Source of the DNA: Pisolithus tinctorius | Lineage: Eukaryota; Basidiomycota; Agaricomycetes; Boletales; Pisolithaceae | Assembly (NCBI GenBank): GCA_024663395.1 | Contig: JANFAH010000038.1 | Location: forward strand, 62,001-126,000 | Length of the DNA stretch: 64,000 nucleotides | Direction of reading: 5' to 3' | Shown: positions 23,667 to 33,569 of the stretch, piece after piece | Layout of the letters: every line of letters begins with the position of its first letter | How positions within the stretch are numbered: position 1 is the stretch's first letter | Position numbers and translations under genes: made by a program | The notes under the pieces: generated by a model | Database searches by the model: none | What the model saw: the letters and a program-made list of their open reading frames with translations, nothing else | What the model was told of the DNA's origin: nothing

Positions 23667-24146
23667 ATGGCTGCCTCTTCGTCAATCATCTCGCTTGTCT
23701 CATTTGCCAGAGACAGTGGCTATGTATATCTGCCAGGCATTCCCACCAGCTTCCGTCCTGAAGCCCCCTGGTTCATCCTGTCATTGTCAGCCCCGTCTCA
23801 TCCCATGCAGCTTGGTCAGCGTGTTCTCCTTGTCAGTATGACTTCCAGAAGGACATTCTTTGGTCACCTCAGGTCTGTCACTTGGTTAGAAAGGTCTTAT
23901 GTGGTCGTTTCGGTCTCCCCGGTTAATGAAGCATATGGATCGTTCCTCCCTGCTCCCTGTACCATCTTCATTCCAGTCTCGTCTGTCATTCTTCCCACAT
24001 TGCGATGGCTGCAGTATAATCTACTGTCCTCCAGCCTCCCTGATTGCATTCATGACGAGTATGACATGCATCTTGCCTTCTTACTGCAAGATCCAGCAGA
24101 AGACGTTCCCCCTTCTCCTCCTCCTCCATCAGAGCCCTGTTCATGA
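23667..24146 (+). CDS. LTR-encoded 159-aa ORF, copy 1
   Basis: The ATG lies in a good context (ATCATGG). The protein starts MAASSSIISLVSFARDSGYV, contains GIPTSFRPEAPWF, QLGQRVLLVSMTSRRTFFG and a hydrophobic/Pro-rich middle, and ends in an acidic stretch followed by PPSPPPPSEP. No membrane segment is certain and I recognise no domain. The same frame is intact in copy 3 (46,465-46,944) and nearly so in copy 2. It lies in the U3-like part, about 440 bp upstream of the element's own TATA box, so it would need another promoter or read-through. It could be an old captured gene or a chance frame kept by recent spread. Confidence 0.45.
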   Translation: MAASSSIISLVSFARDSGYVYLPGIPTSFRPEAPWFILSLSAPSHPMQLGQRVLLVSMTSRRTFFGHLRSVTWLERSYVVVSVSPVNEAYGSFLPAPCTIFIPVSSVILPTLRWLQYNLLSSSLPDCIHDEYDMHLAFLLQDPAEDVPPSPPPPSEPCS

Positions 24147-24584
24147 AGTTTTTTGTTAACTTTGCTGAGAGGATGGAAGGGTGGGAGACGCGATCACGTA
24201 TGCTCTCATTGCCCCACAGACCCCCAACGCCCTAGCCCCCTTTGACACCTGACTCATGCCCTTCAATTCTGGAATTAATACTTCCCTATCTGGAAACACC
24301 GTCCATCTGTCATGCCATCTTTGGATCTAGAGATGTCTCCGCCGAGATCTAACTTGCATCGCCACCCCCTAATGTGATATCAGTGTGCTTACTCAGTTTC
24401 TGATTCTATTTGACTCGTTTTGTGATATTTTGACTATCCTTGACTTGCTCATTGCCAATACTTACCAATCCTCTTTGCTTGCTTACTTTTCGTTTCTTGC
24501 TTACTCATCATGATTACTCAGTCCTTACTCATTACTTACCAAGTGTTTGTGCCTTGTTTGTCACAAGCAGTGCTCCCCCCTCAG

Positions 24585-24592
24585 TATATAAA
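24585..24592 (+). promoter_or_regulatory. TATA box of the LTR-like element, copy 1
   Basis: TATATAAA follows a C-rich run. The same box is found at 36,361-36,368 and 47,382-47,389 in the other copies, each about 520-540 bp before the element's end. That spacing fits a U3/R boundary with a long R-U5. Confidence 0.6.
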
Positions 24593-25433
24593 CCCCCGTG
24601 TACTTAGCTACTGACAATCAATCAGGAAGCAATTCAGAAGCAGTCCAGCAGTCAGTCCAGTGCCCATCTCGTCGTCGACAGTTGAGGCTCCACGAAGGGG
24701 TCTATCTGTCATCATTCACATACTTGGTAGTTGAGGCTCATTCGGAAGAGTCTATCTACCACCATTCATTATCTGAAGCTCCATCCACACTTAGTCAGCA
24801 AGTCTTGCTTAGTCATCCTCCCACTCCTGCATAACTTGTCATCGACTTGTGCAAGGAGCACGTTTCCTTGAAGCCCATTACTTGAAGTACCTTTCAGCTG
24901 AACACCTTCACTCTGTTCAGCATCCCCCATCCAATCATCACTCATTCATCTTCTCCTGCGTAACTCGTCGACGACTTGCGCTAGGAGCACCTCTCCTTGA
25001 AGTCCCCCCCCCACACTCAGGTTTCTGCCCTCCAGGTTCTGCGGAGGCACACCACCACTCGCTCTACATTTGTCTTTTGTGTTGGTTTTGGTTGGTTTTC
25101 ACCACCTTTCCACACTTTGACTCACAACGAATGTAAAGGGAACTCGCCCGAGAATATAATTCTTGACTCTAAAGAAGAACCTTCGCAGAAAAGAGCTGAA
25201 GTAGTGAATTCTGCTCCTCCAAGCAAGACACAGAGTAGGCCCTGATGACTAGTACAGTAGTTGTTAAGTGACATGGCATGCGCTGTGACCACCCATGCGC
25301 TTAGTCAGCTCTCTATGTTTCGACACTAAGTCCCTTTTCAGCCACAACCCCTAAGCCCGAATCCTCCTCGACTCTCTCTTACATCCTTCCCCCTCAAACC
25401 TTCCCTTCGACCCAACAGAAGCACAACTTCTCG

Positions 25434-26760
25434 TAGGGAAAAGGTTCGCGTTCCCTACATCCAAGGGGGGTTTAGATGCTGACCGTCCTCGGTCATCCCC
25501 TTCCTCACACAGACATCCTCAGCTTCGTACCCATCCTCACTAGCTTCTCCTTCATACCCTTGCCCTCTGACTCTCCCAGCCTTCCCCTCGCTTGCTGTAC
25601 CTCACATCACCTTCCACCCTGCACTCAACAACTCCTTCCTCCATCAACGCACCCCTTCGATCCTGAACCCGCACTGCGCTCCTCAATCCTCTCCCTCACT
25701 CTCATCAACATCCCTGAGACCCCTCACAGCCAACTCTCTTGTACCTTCTTCATCACCTTGCGCCCTCGATTTTCCACACCTCTGAAGCCAACCTCTTAGC
25801 CCAGGTGACGATCATGGTGCTTCGGACATGCAAACAAGTGGGTGATAAATCGAGTGCAGTGCGAGGTAGGAATGGCTCGTTGAAACGCAGCTGGCAGTAG
25901 AACTGCGACGGAGCATTTCCACAGCGCAGCAGCTGGGGATAGAGACCCTCTGTACCTATGACCCAGCTCGAAGATTATTTTATACCTGTAAACCTCCTAT
26001 CAGTGACGTATTCACAATCCTACGAGAGTGCATCGTGCGCTCTCGACTCCATTTCGTCCTTAAGATGACACTAGTGGAAACGAAACCAAGAAAAACAACA
26101 GTTTGGGCCCTCAGGAGACTCCTTCTACCCTATACTGTGTCCTTTCTATGGTACTCCAGCCCCCCCCCCTTTTCTCAGCTCCTGGACTTGCGCCTCGTGC
26201 GCAGGAACAAATTTCGTGGCACATAATGATACCAGCGGCCTTCGACTCGCATTTCTAGTATTCTCGGCTCTTCATATGTACCTCCGGGAGCTTTACACTC
26301 TCGCTTTCTGCCTTTTCTGACACTGGAAACAAAACACTTTGACGTAGTTTATGTTCGAACTACAACAGAATACCTCACCTTGAATGTGTAGTGACCCTTC
26401 CTATCCATGCCATAGCTCTGAGAACATTGCAGAGTCTAGCGTTCCCTTCACAGCCAGTCATTACCCTTCGCAGTTAGTTTGCTTGTTCAAATTTGAACCA
26501 TCATCTTTCCTAGTGTAGAACGTTAGTGAGCGCCATAATGCAAAAGGAAAACAGGCTAGAATATGGCGAGAATGCCATGGCTCTTTGAGTGTGCCAAGAC
26601 CGTAAGACTGCTGCTGCTTCGAGCGAAGGTTCCGACTTCTGGTGATAATCGATCCGTTTCGATCGACTTCCCACCGTTTTCCCCTCCTTCTTATCTAAGC
26701 TACCCCACGTGTTCCTTCTATTTTTCCTTCCCCATCTTTCTCCTTCTCGCCCTCGCTCTC
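25434..26760. other. Gypsy internal spacer between 3' LTR and antisense gene
   Basis: No coding frame with family features is seen on either strand. The minus strand next to the LTR (25,434-25,475) would hold the polypurine tract but is not clearly purine-rich. The plus strand here would be the promoter region of the antisense gene. I see no clear TATA box. Confidence 0.4.
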
Positions 26761-28185
26761 ATGCCGTCCAACCCCAACGACTCGTCTCCCAGCATTGGCA
26801 TCCCAGTTGACGACCTCACGCATGCCGCCTCCGTCCTCCAGCTCCTGCTGGGATCGTCGCAGGGAGACACAGAGTCAAGAAACACGCTGTTGGAGCGCCT
26901 GGGGTCGTTGATGGTGCGTGGTCTTTTTCTTTTCCTTGACAGCCGTTCCACTGACACTACCCCATCGCTACAGGGCCCATCACTGGCTCCTACAGCTCCT
27001 GAACCTCAAGCTGCTCCCTCTCCTGTGCTACCGGTCAATGCTCCTCCTGCTGACGTTGTCCAAGACAAACCGGCTCCTGCAACTACCACTGCTCTGGTCG
27101 ACCATACCCTCGCAGATCCCTCGCCTGCGACCATCATCATCCAGGAACTGGACACCAGCCCCACTCTCGACCTTCCCACCTTCGACACACTCCCGGACGC
27201 TCCATTGTCCACATCCACGTCTACGTCTACCGTTGCGCCTTCTCGTATGCCCTCTCCCTCACTCCCAGGTCACTTGGACCCTCCTTCTCCTCTTATGCCA
27301 ACCATTTTGCCCGATCGTCTGGTCTCTGTCCCAGACGCTGCCGCGCCTGCGGATCCTACCATGCCCACCCGCCAGACACTCAACGTTTCTGAGTCTGGCC
27401 TTGACCATCTTCCTGCTGACTCTCCACTGACTGGCCACACATCTCTTGATCGCCCTTCGGTGTCTTAACTTCTCTTGTTTTTTTTTTTTTTTTTTTTTTT
27501 CTTCGTCCCATAGCTGACTCTTCGAGATCCAGAACACAGACCATCTCGGGGGGTCCAGTCTCCAATGGTGGGTCTACCATCCCGATTGGCACATCAAGCT
27601 CGTTGAACATACTTCGAAGGATGGTGGTTTCCCCATCTATCCGCCTGTCCCCTGTGACCGTTGTCGTGTCGCTCGAGCCGTCTGCTCTGGAGCCTTGGGG
27701 CTCAAATGTGCACGTTGTCATCAACTTCGTTATACCTGCCCCTTATACGTGCATGTCGTCCACTCTCTTTTTTGTCCTAAGGCATCTTGCTGACATCGCT
27801 CCAGAACGACTTGGCACAGTCCCGAGCCTGGGTCCAGGCGCTTTGTACAGGCTCTACTCCTCCTGCTCTCACCCCTCCTCATTACCCTGCCAAGCCTGTA
27901 GTCGAGATCACCCAAAGGCCTGCTCGTGCTTCGAAACGCGCTCATGTTAAGTCTCCATCTCCCAGTCCGACTTCTCCCCCTTCGACTTCTGGCGCGTCTT
28001 CCTCTAACTTGGTGCCAACCCCCTCAACTTCTAGCTCCCCTCCTTCGCTGCCTTCGCTTTCCAATGCCGAGATGTTGGTCATTCTTTGCGAAGCCCTTCG
28101 CACTGCGACCGAAGTGTTAGACCAGGCCTCGAAGGGCCACGTCACATCCGAGAAGGCGTTGGGCAAGAGGAAATTGCGCAATTAA
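26761..28185 (+). CDS. Antisense accessory gene of the Gypsy element, Zn2Cys6-like motif
   Basis: This gene runs opposite to the Gypsy genes and sits between integrase (ends 28,629) and the 3' LTR. Likely exons are 26,761-26,913 (MPSNPNDSSPSIGIPVDDL..), 26,974 to about 27,460 (Pro/Ser/Thr-rich), about 27,527-27,748 and 27,805-28,185 (stop TAA). The long T-run at 27,478-27,500 lies in the third intron. In exon 3, codons 27,653-27,739 encode C-x2-C-x6-C-x7-C-x2-C-x6-C (CDRCRVARAVC.. then CARCHQLRYTC), the spacing of a fungal Zn(II)2Cys6 binuclear cluster. Exon 4 is Ser/Pro-rich and ends in a helical, basic tail (..SEKALGKRKLRN). I chose the ATG at 26,761 because upstream in-frame sequence looks non-coding. 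Whether it binds DNA, the Gag RNA or nothing is unknown. Confidence 0.5.
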
Positions 28186-28303
28186 GTACCTTGCACTATC
28201 TCTTTTCCTGGGCTTCAACAGCCACGTCGTCATACCTCATGTATATCCCTTTCCAACACAGAATTGATCAGCACTTTTCTAATCATTGGAAAGTCATGAC
28301 TTA

Positions 28304-28322
28304 TTTTTTTTTTTTTTTTTTT
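28304..28322 (+). repeat. Poly-T tract
   Basis: A 19-nt T run lies between the antisense gene and the integrase end. A similar T run at 27,478-27,500 and an A run at 39,939-39,957 are the other long homopolymers in the window. Confidence 0.8.
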
Positions 28323-28628
28323 GATCAGAATGTGCAAGTCAGGGTGCAAGTCGCACCAAATTACGCTCGAATTCAAGCCGATAGTCAAAGTGCCTCGGTT
28401 GAACGAGCACACCCATATCTACAACTGGAGGTCTCAGATACTCTCACCTGACTCACTCTCTTCAATGTCCTCTTCTCATAAGACGTCTTTGGCTTCGGGG
28501 ATCAATTCGTCCTCTATTGATTCTTCTTCGAGCCTGCGCAGCTCTTCTTTACTTCAGTTTGTGAGTTCTTCTACCACTATCGAGATTCATTTCCTAGAAT
28601 AATAAGGGAGTAAGCAAAAAGTGGCGTA

Positions 28629-29914
28629 TCAAAGTTGGGAAATCGAGCCATCAAGCTCAGCTAATAGGTATGAACCCCCTTCAGTTCGCCTGACGACTAC
28701 CATAGGGCCTAGGTATCTTGGCTTCGTCTTGCAATCGAGTTCCTTCTCGATCCTCGTATTGCGAGCTAAGACTAGCACTCCAGGTTCAAACTCGTAGCTT
28801 CGTATCGACCCTTTTACCCTCTGCTCGAACTCCTTTGCTGTCTGGCACCATGCCTTGTATACTTGTCGACGAACCCACCGTAAGTCTTCCTGTCTTCGCT
28901 GCAGCTGGCAGCACCTATACGATATCAGTTCTTCGGTCGAATACTTATCCTTGTCCCAATTCGTCAGAAAGGTCACTTTGGCGAAGTCGAACGGCAATCT
29001 CGGCTCGATCCCATGGACCATCTGATACAGCAAAAGTTTCATTGACTTTTGTGTCATCACCCTTTCAGCCCAGAACACCAACGGTGCATACAACGACCAT
29101 TTGCCCACTTTGCCTTCGCAAGTCTTGATGAGAGCTTCTCGAATGGTTAGATGTCTTCTCTCGACAACTCCATTGGCTTGGGAATTGTATGCCGAAATCT
29201 TTATATGCCTGATATCATACTTCTTCGTGAGGTAGGCGAGGGCCTGTTTGAATGCAGAGCTGTTGTCCGTGACAATCTCTCCTATGGCACCCCACTGACA
29301 CAAGATCTGTTCGAATATGAATTGTCCTAAGGTTTGTCCTGTCTCTGCATGCAGCATCTGCCACTCAGGATATGAAGTCAGAGAACACCTAGCTTGTACT
29401 ATGTACCGGAATCCATTCGACTTCGGCATCACCATTGAATCCATGTATGCCTTGTAGAACAGAGGCTCTGGCATGGCCACGACAGGTGGGATATGGATCT
29501 TATCCATGCATCAAATTTGACACTCATGGCAGGTACGGAGGAACCATCGTACATCTCGATCTAGCAACAGCCACCAAAAGCAGATCAGTAATCTCGACTT
29601 AGTGGGGAACACTCCCTTGTGACCCAAATCGTCGTGCGCTTGCTTCATCAACTCCAGGCGTTTCTTGTATGCGGGTACTACTTGATGCTGTCCCCTCGGT
29701 TCCTGGTGCCACAGTCTCCATTCTTCAGGAAGAATCTCGCTGCATATTTGATTAACGAGTTCAGATCCAAGTTCGACATTCCAGGCGGTCGCTGTTGATC
29801 TTCGAGGAATTTGCGAACTACTTCCAACCGTTCATCTTGTTGCTTCCCTTTCTCTGTCCTAGGGATTTCTATATCAGCGGTAGCATCCATCCCTGATGCC
29901 TGTGATAAAACCAC
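28629..29914 (-). pseudogene. Gypsy integrase
   Basis: Integrase inserts the cDNA copy into the genome. The minus strand shows a C-H-E-C half of the H2C2 zinc finger just upstream of 29,513, and the catalytic triad in [15 protein letters not shown] (D), [13 protein letters not shown] (D) and [18 protein letters not shown] (E). A C-terminal part with [20 protein letters not shown] follows. No chromodomain is visible. A TGA at 29,511-29,513 interrupts the frame right after the zinc finger, and the frame ends at TGA 28,629-28,631 where related proteins continue. Both stops fit CGA-to-TGA changes. Sequence from 29,678 to 29,914 (minus) belongs to the linker upstream. Confidence 0.8.
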
Positions 29915-30022
29915 CTGGGTCTCGGTCGCTTCACTCGACCTCTCTGATCTCTGTTCTCCAACGTAGGGGATCCATCCTAGTTTCGGTTCGACTACCTTTC
30001 GACTTTGAAAGAAAGCTTCTTC

Positions 30023-30493
30023 TCATTCGCCTCGCTGAGGGTTGAGGAGTTTGACTGCGAACGATCCTACCTCGTCGATCCAATCTTCGTAATCATCTTC
30101 TGGTTCCAGATCCTCATTCGCTCGAGGTCTCCTCGACAACCCATCTGGGCCTCTATGCTTCTCCGCCAGTACATGTATCAGTTTGAACTCGAAGAGGAGT
30201 ATACCAGCAATCCATCGATTGATGGTCACATTCGGTTGCAAGTCGGGGTTATTGATCATACCCTTGATGTACTTGGCGTCGACTTCCACAGCTAAATCTT
30301 TAACTCCAAATATGTGGTTGTGTACGTCCCGAAGCGCACGAAATAGGCCAAACAACTCTAGCTTCGCCTGGCTATAACGACTTTCCCTTTCGTTGAACGC
30401 GATTGATCCGAACCTTGATGGATAACACTTCAAATCTTCTCTGACCTGTAAAAGCAGGTAGCCTACTGCCATGTGCGAGGTGTCAACAGCCAA
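30023..30493 (-). pseudogene. Gypsy RNase H domain
   Basis: RNase H removes RNA from the RNA:DNA hybrid during reverse transcription. The frame starts with AVDTSHMAVGYLLLQ (catalytic Asp), then ESRYSQAKLELFGLFRAL (Glu), VEVDAKYIKGMINNPDLQPN (Asp) and a C-terminal HRGPDGLSRRP, all in the usual order. It lies directly downstream of the RT on the minus strand. Confidence 0.8.
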
Positions 30494-30499
30494 AATGAC

Positions 30500-31595
30500 T
30501 CACCGTCTCGACTTGTAATCTATCAGTCTTAACGCTGGCAAGTTGGCAATCGCTTCTTTCAAGTTGTCCATCGCCACTTCGTGTACTTCATCGAATCGAC
30601 TACTCCCTTCTTGGTCAAGTCGATCAATGGTTTTGCTCTTTTTGCATAGTCTCGGATGAAGATGCGACAGTAGCTGCAGAGGCCTAAAAAGCCTCACACT
30701 TCTGTGACGTTCTTGCAGTAGGGCCAATCTTGTATCTTCTGTACCTTGGATTTGTTGGGTATTCGGCCTTCATATGAAACCTTGTGTCCCACTACAGTGA
30801 TAGATGGGACCACCGCTGCAAATTTCTTTGCAGAGACGGTAGCTCTGACATGCTCGAGGCGCTGTAGAACCCAATTAGTATTGATGAGGTGCTCCCATAC
30901 GAACCTCCTGATCCCCGAATTCCCTTCGATTGCTTCATACGTTCCATCCTCTCTCATATACCTCGTTCGCAGTCCTTTTACTGGTATGTTGTCAATGAAT
31001 GGCATGGTTACTTCCGGTGTTTCCTCCCTGAGAGTAAATGACATGTCCCCATGGGACACTTGTACTGTGTTCGTGTAGCCCATGGGGAGTTTGGTCAACC
31101 TGAACGTGCCGATTGGCATTTGAAAGGTCATAAGGTCGCGATAGTCTTCGTGGATCACTTGGTGGTCATAACTGACCATAAGGTCATACATGCCATATAC
31201 CGCGCGTCCTGTGAATTCCTCGGCGATACTGTCTATGTGCAGGGGAACTCCTGAATCCTGAATTGAGACTGCGTTGAGTGGCTGTAAGTCGTGGACCAGT
31301 CACAGCGATTTCCCATCCTTCTTCACTACGCAAAACCATCTCGATCAATAAGACGAAGTCGACGGTTCATAAACTCCCGCCATGATCTTTCCTTGATTAT
31401 TTGCATGGTGTCCCCATAGATCGCTGGTGGAATGGGTATATTCCGATACACCCATGGCTTGTGCGGGACTGTCGGAATCTTGAGAGGTTGGAACATATCT
31501 TCTCTGAACGTCCCTCTTTCGCTTGCGTCCCAAGCGAAAGCCTTCTCGTGGATTTGTACTAGCCACTTGACTAGTTTGAGTTCTTTGGGCCACAA
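30500..31595 (-). pseudogene. Gypsy reverse transcriptase, active site altered
   Basis: The RT fingers start near 31,595 (KAFAWDASERGTFREDM, PHKPWVYRNIPIPPAIYG). The palm follows with RDLMTFQMPIGTFRLTKLPMG and MPFIDNIPVKG. The last motif should be the catalytic Y/F-x-D-D. Here the second Asp is Asn (codon at 30,988-30,990), a G-to-A change that would abolish activity. VVGHKVSYEGRIPNKSKVQK and the thumb follow. The frame is broken several times (31,191-31,330; 30,694), so no full product can be made. Confidence 0.8.
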
Positions 31596-33293
31596 AAATC
31601 CGCCTGGGTCCCATTCGAACTTGTCCTGCTCGCTCCTGTGTAAGTCGTTCCCTGGGTGTGAACTCTGGGGGTTTAACGAGTATCTGGGGGAGGCTAGCCA
31701 ACGGGTCCCCCACTTCTTTCCTCTCGACTCTAAACTCTGCCAGCGTCTCTGTCACGACCAGCCAAACCTTCTTCGCTACGGGTTTGTACTTCAATACTTG
31801 CTTTATCCATTCCTTCTCGTCCTGTAGCTCGATGGTCAGACTCTCCACCAAATAAGATTCGAAACTTAAACCTGAGGACTCGAAGTCCTCCTCCATCATC
31901 GCAAACATCATCTTGTAACCTTTCGGTCCTGCCCCTGGGCATTCAATCTCTGTTTCTTCGCTTCGACTTTCTCCCTCATGCTCCTATCCATTCTTCCTTC
32001 TTCACGTCCCTTACAAAAGGGTTCATCTCTTCGATACTGTCCTGCGTCCTTGCAATAAACATCTTGCAATTCTATTTCTATACCTGTGGGAAAAGTCAGT
32101 GCGTTATTCATGCTCGATCTAAAAGAAACTCTATGGCCGATCGCCTCTATGTCTAATGTCGATTCTTGTTTCCTGTTTTCAGTTATATCTTGAAACTGTG
32201 AGTTGAAGTCCGAGCCGTATGTACTTTGCTTCGTTCTTATATACCGCTATAGGCTGAGCGAGATATCCCAGCCTTACAGGGGTGGCCGATCCCATCGAAA
32301 CGTCTCCTCACTGGCTATTCGAGTCCTGGACAAAGTCTAAAAACCCTCGTCCTGCAATCGACATTGTATCTTATGGGTTTGCACCCTATCCTCCAAATAT
32401 ACTCCCTCTATAAGGACCGTGTCCCTAAACTGAGGGAACTGGGCAAGGGACCTCCTCGGTTGCAGTGAGATCTGGATCCTCTTTTCTGTCGCCAGATCCA
32501 TAAACTCAAGTGTCTGTTGTCCGTTCCTATAGTCTTGTGTCCTAGCCTGAATCGCGCACAGGAATGGCCTGCCCAGAAGGATGTCGAAGGGAGCCAACTT
32601 CACTACTTGAATTGGCACTCGCACTTCCACTGGGCCGATCCTGAGCAAAGCATCTCGCACCAGGCCCAGCGTTTCGTCCTTCGGACTGGTTCGTGGCTTC
32701 CATAATGATTTGACTATCCCTCTCTATGGGGAGACGCAGAACTTCGGCGATTTCCTGGCATAGTGCCACTATCTGTGAACCACTGTCGAGAATCCCTTCG
32801 AGCATGACCTTCCCAGCCAGCTTGACCTCTACCATTGTAAGTGGCATTGAATCTGTTTGCATGTACCTCTCCTCTCCTACACTGCACTCAAACACCTTCG
32901 CGTCAATCGACTGCAGCGACCCTTCCAACATATCCGACGTGCCCGAGAAGGTCACACCGAGCGCTACTCTCTTCGTCATTGCTCTGTCCTTGAACTCTCT
33001 CCAAATGTCCGGACTATAGCAAGTAGATCCCTTCCTGGAATCATAACAGACTGGTCCAAGTACTGGTTCAAAACCCTCATTGCTGCTGTAGGGTCTTCGA
33101 ACAGACTCGTATACCTATAACCTCTCTGTCCCACATCTTGATCTTCCGTGACGCGCGGCTGGGTCTTTGGCACAGAGGTAGGTCCTTGCGACCCGCCGGC
33201 ACTTCTGTCTGGTTGCTTTCCCTTGTCCTTCAGGCTTGCTTCAGGAGTGTCTGTCAAGCCGGACTGACTAGGTCCTGGTTGTTCCGCTGTCAA
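31345..33293 (-). pseudogene. Gypsy aspartic protease and linker to RT
   Basis: The minus strand encodes a retropepsin-type domain. VMLEGILDSGSQIVALCQEI carries the catalytic DSG triad at about 32,790, and PFDILLGRPFLCAIQ is the downstream strand. A region of basic and Pro-rich sequence (31,345-31,911) links protease to RT. Frames overlap at about 32,540-32,660, marking a frameshift. Upstream, 32,976-33,293 is a polar stretch that joins gag and protease. Confidence 0.7.
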
Positions 33294-33569
33294 GGTCGCT
33301 GTTGTCTCTCTTTCCCAGGTACCACTACCCCATCGAACTTCAGGGTCTTTTGCTGCTGCTTATTCTCTTCCCTTCAAGCTGCTGCAAGCGCCTGTTCTGT
33401 TCCTGCCCATCGCGCTTCATACTCCGTCTCCAAGATGACCTCCTCGGCCATATCCTCTTCTTCTGAAACATACTCTTCGATCCTAGCTCTCTCGACGTAT
33501 TGGAAGGTGTTGTGTGCTGCTACGAACATATTCGCATTCATCAGAGGATCCTCTTCGTGCTCGATGTGA

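Larger units (their letters stand above)
23264..25126 (+). mobile_element. 1.86-kb solo-LTR-like element, copy 1
   Basis: The sequence starts TGTCACACACC and ends ACTTTGACTCACA, with ACGA on both sides (23,260-23,263 and 25,127-25,130). It carries a TATA box (TATATAAA, 24,585-24,592), a 159-aa ORF upstream of it (23,667-24,146), an AACTCGTTGACGAGTT palindrome at 23,312 and, near its end, two direct repeats of about 130 bp around ACTCGTC.ACGACTTG. TG..CA ends, the TATA box and a 4-bp duplication fit a solo LTR with a long U3. No internal domain that would go with it is in the window. Two further full copies (35,043 and 46,066) and an edge copy (63,905) exist. Confidence 0.75.
23146..25433 (-). 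repeat. 3' LTR of the Gypsy element, split by an insertion
   Basis: Positions 23,146-23,263 and 25,131-25,433 together match the 421-bp right LTR at 37,471-37,891. They are separated by the 1.86-kb TGTCACAC..CTCACA insertion, whose flanks repeat ACGA. The LTR end at 25,433 reads CTTCTCG where the other copy has CTTCTCA. Confidence 0.85.

Noticed and set aside
28718..29128. 136-aa plus-strand ORF inside integrase
   Set aside because: It is antisense to well-recognised integrase motifs and has no family features.
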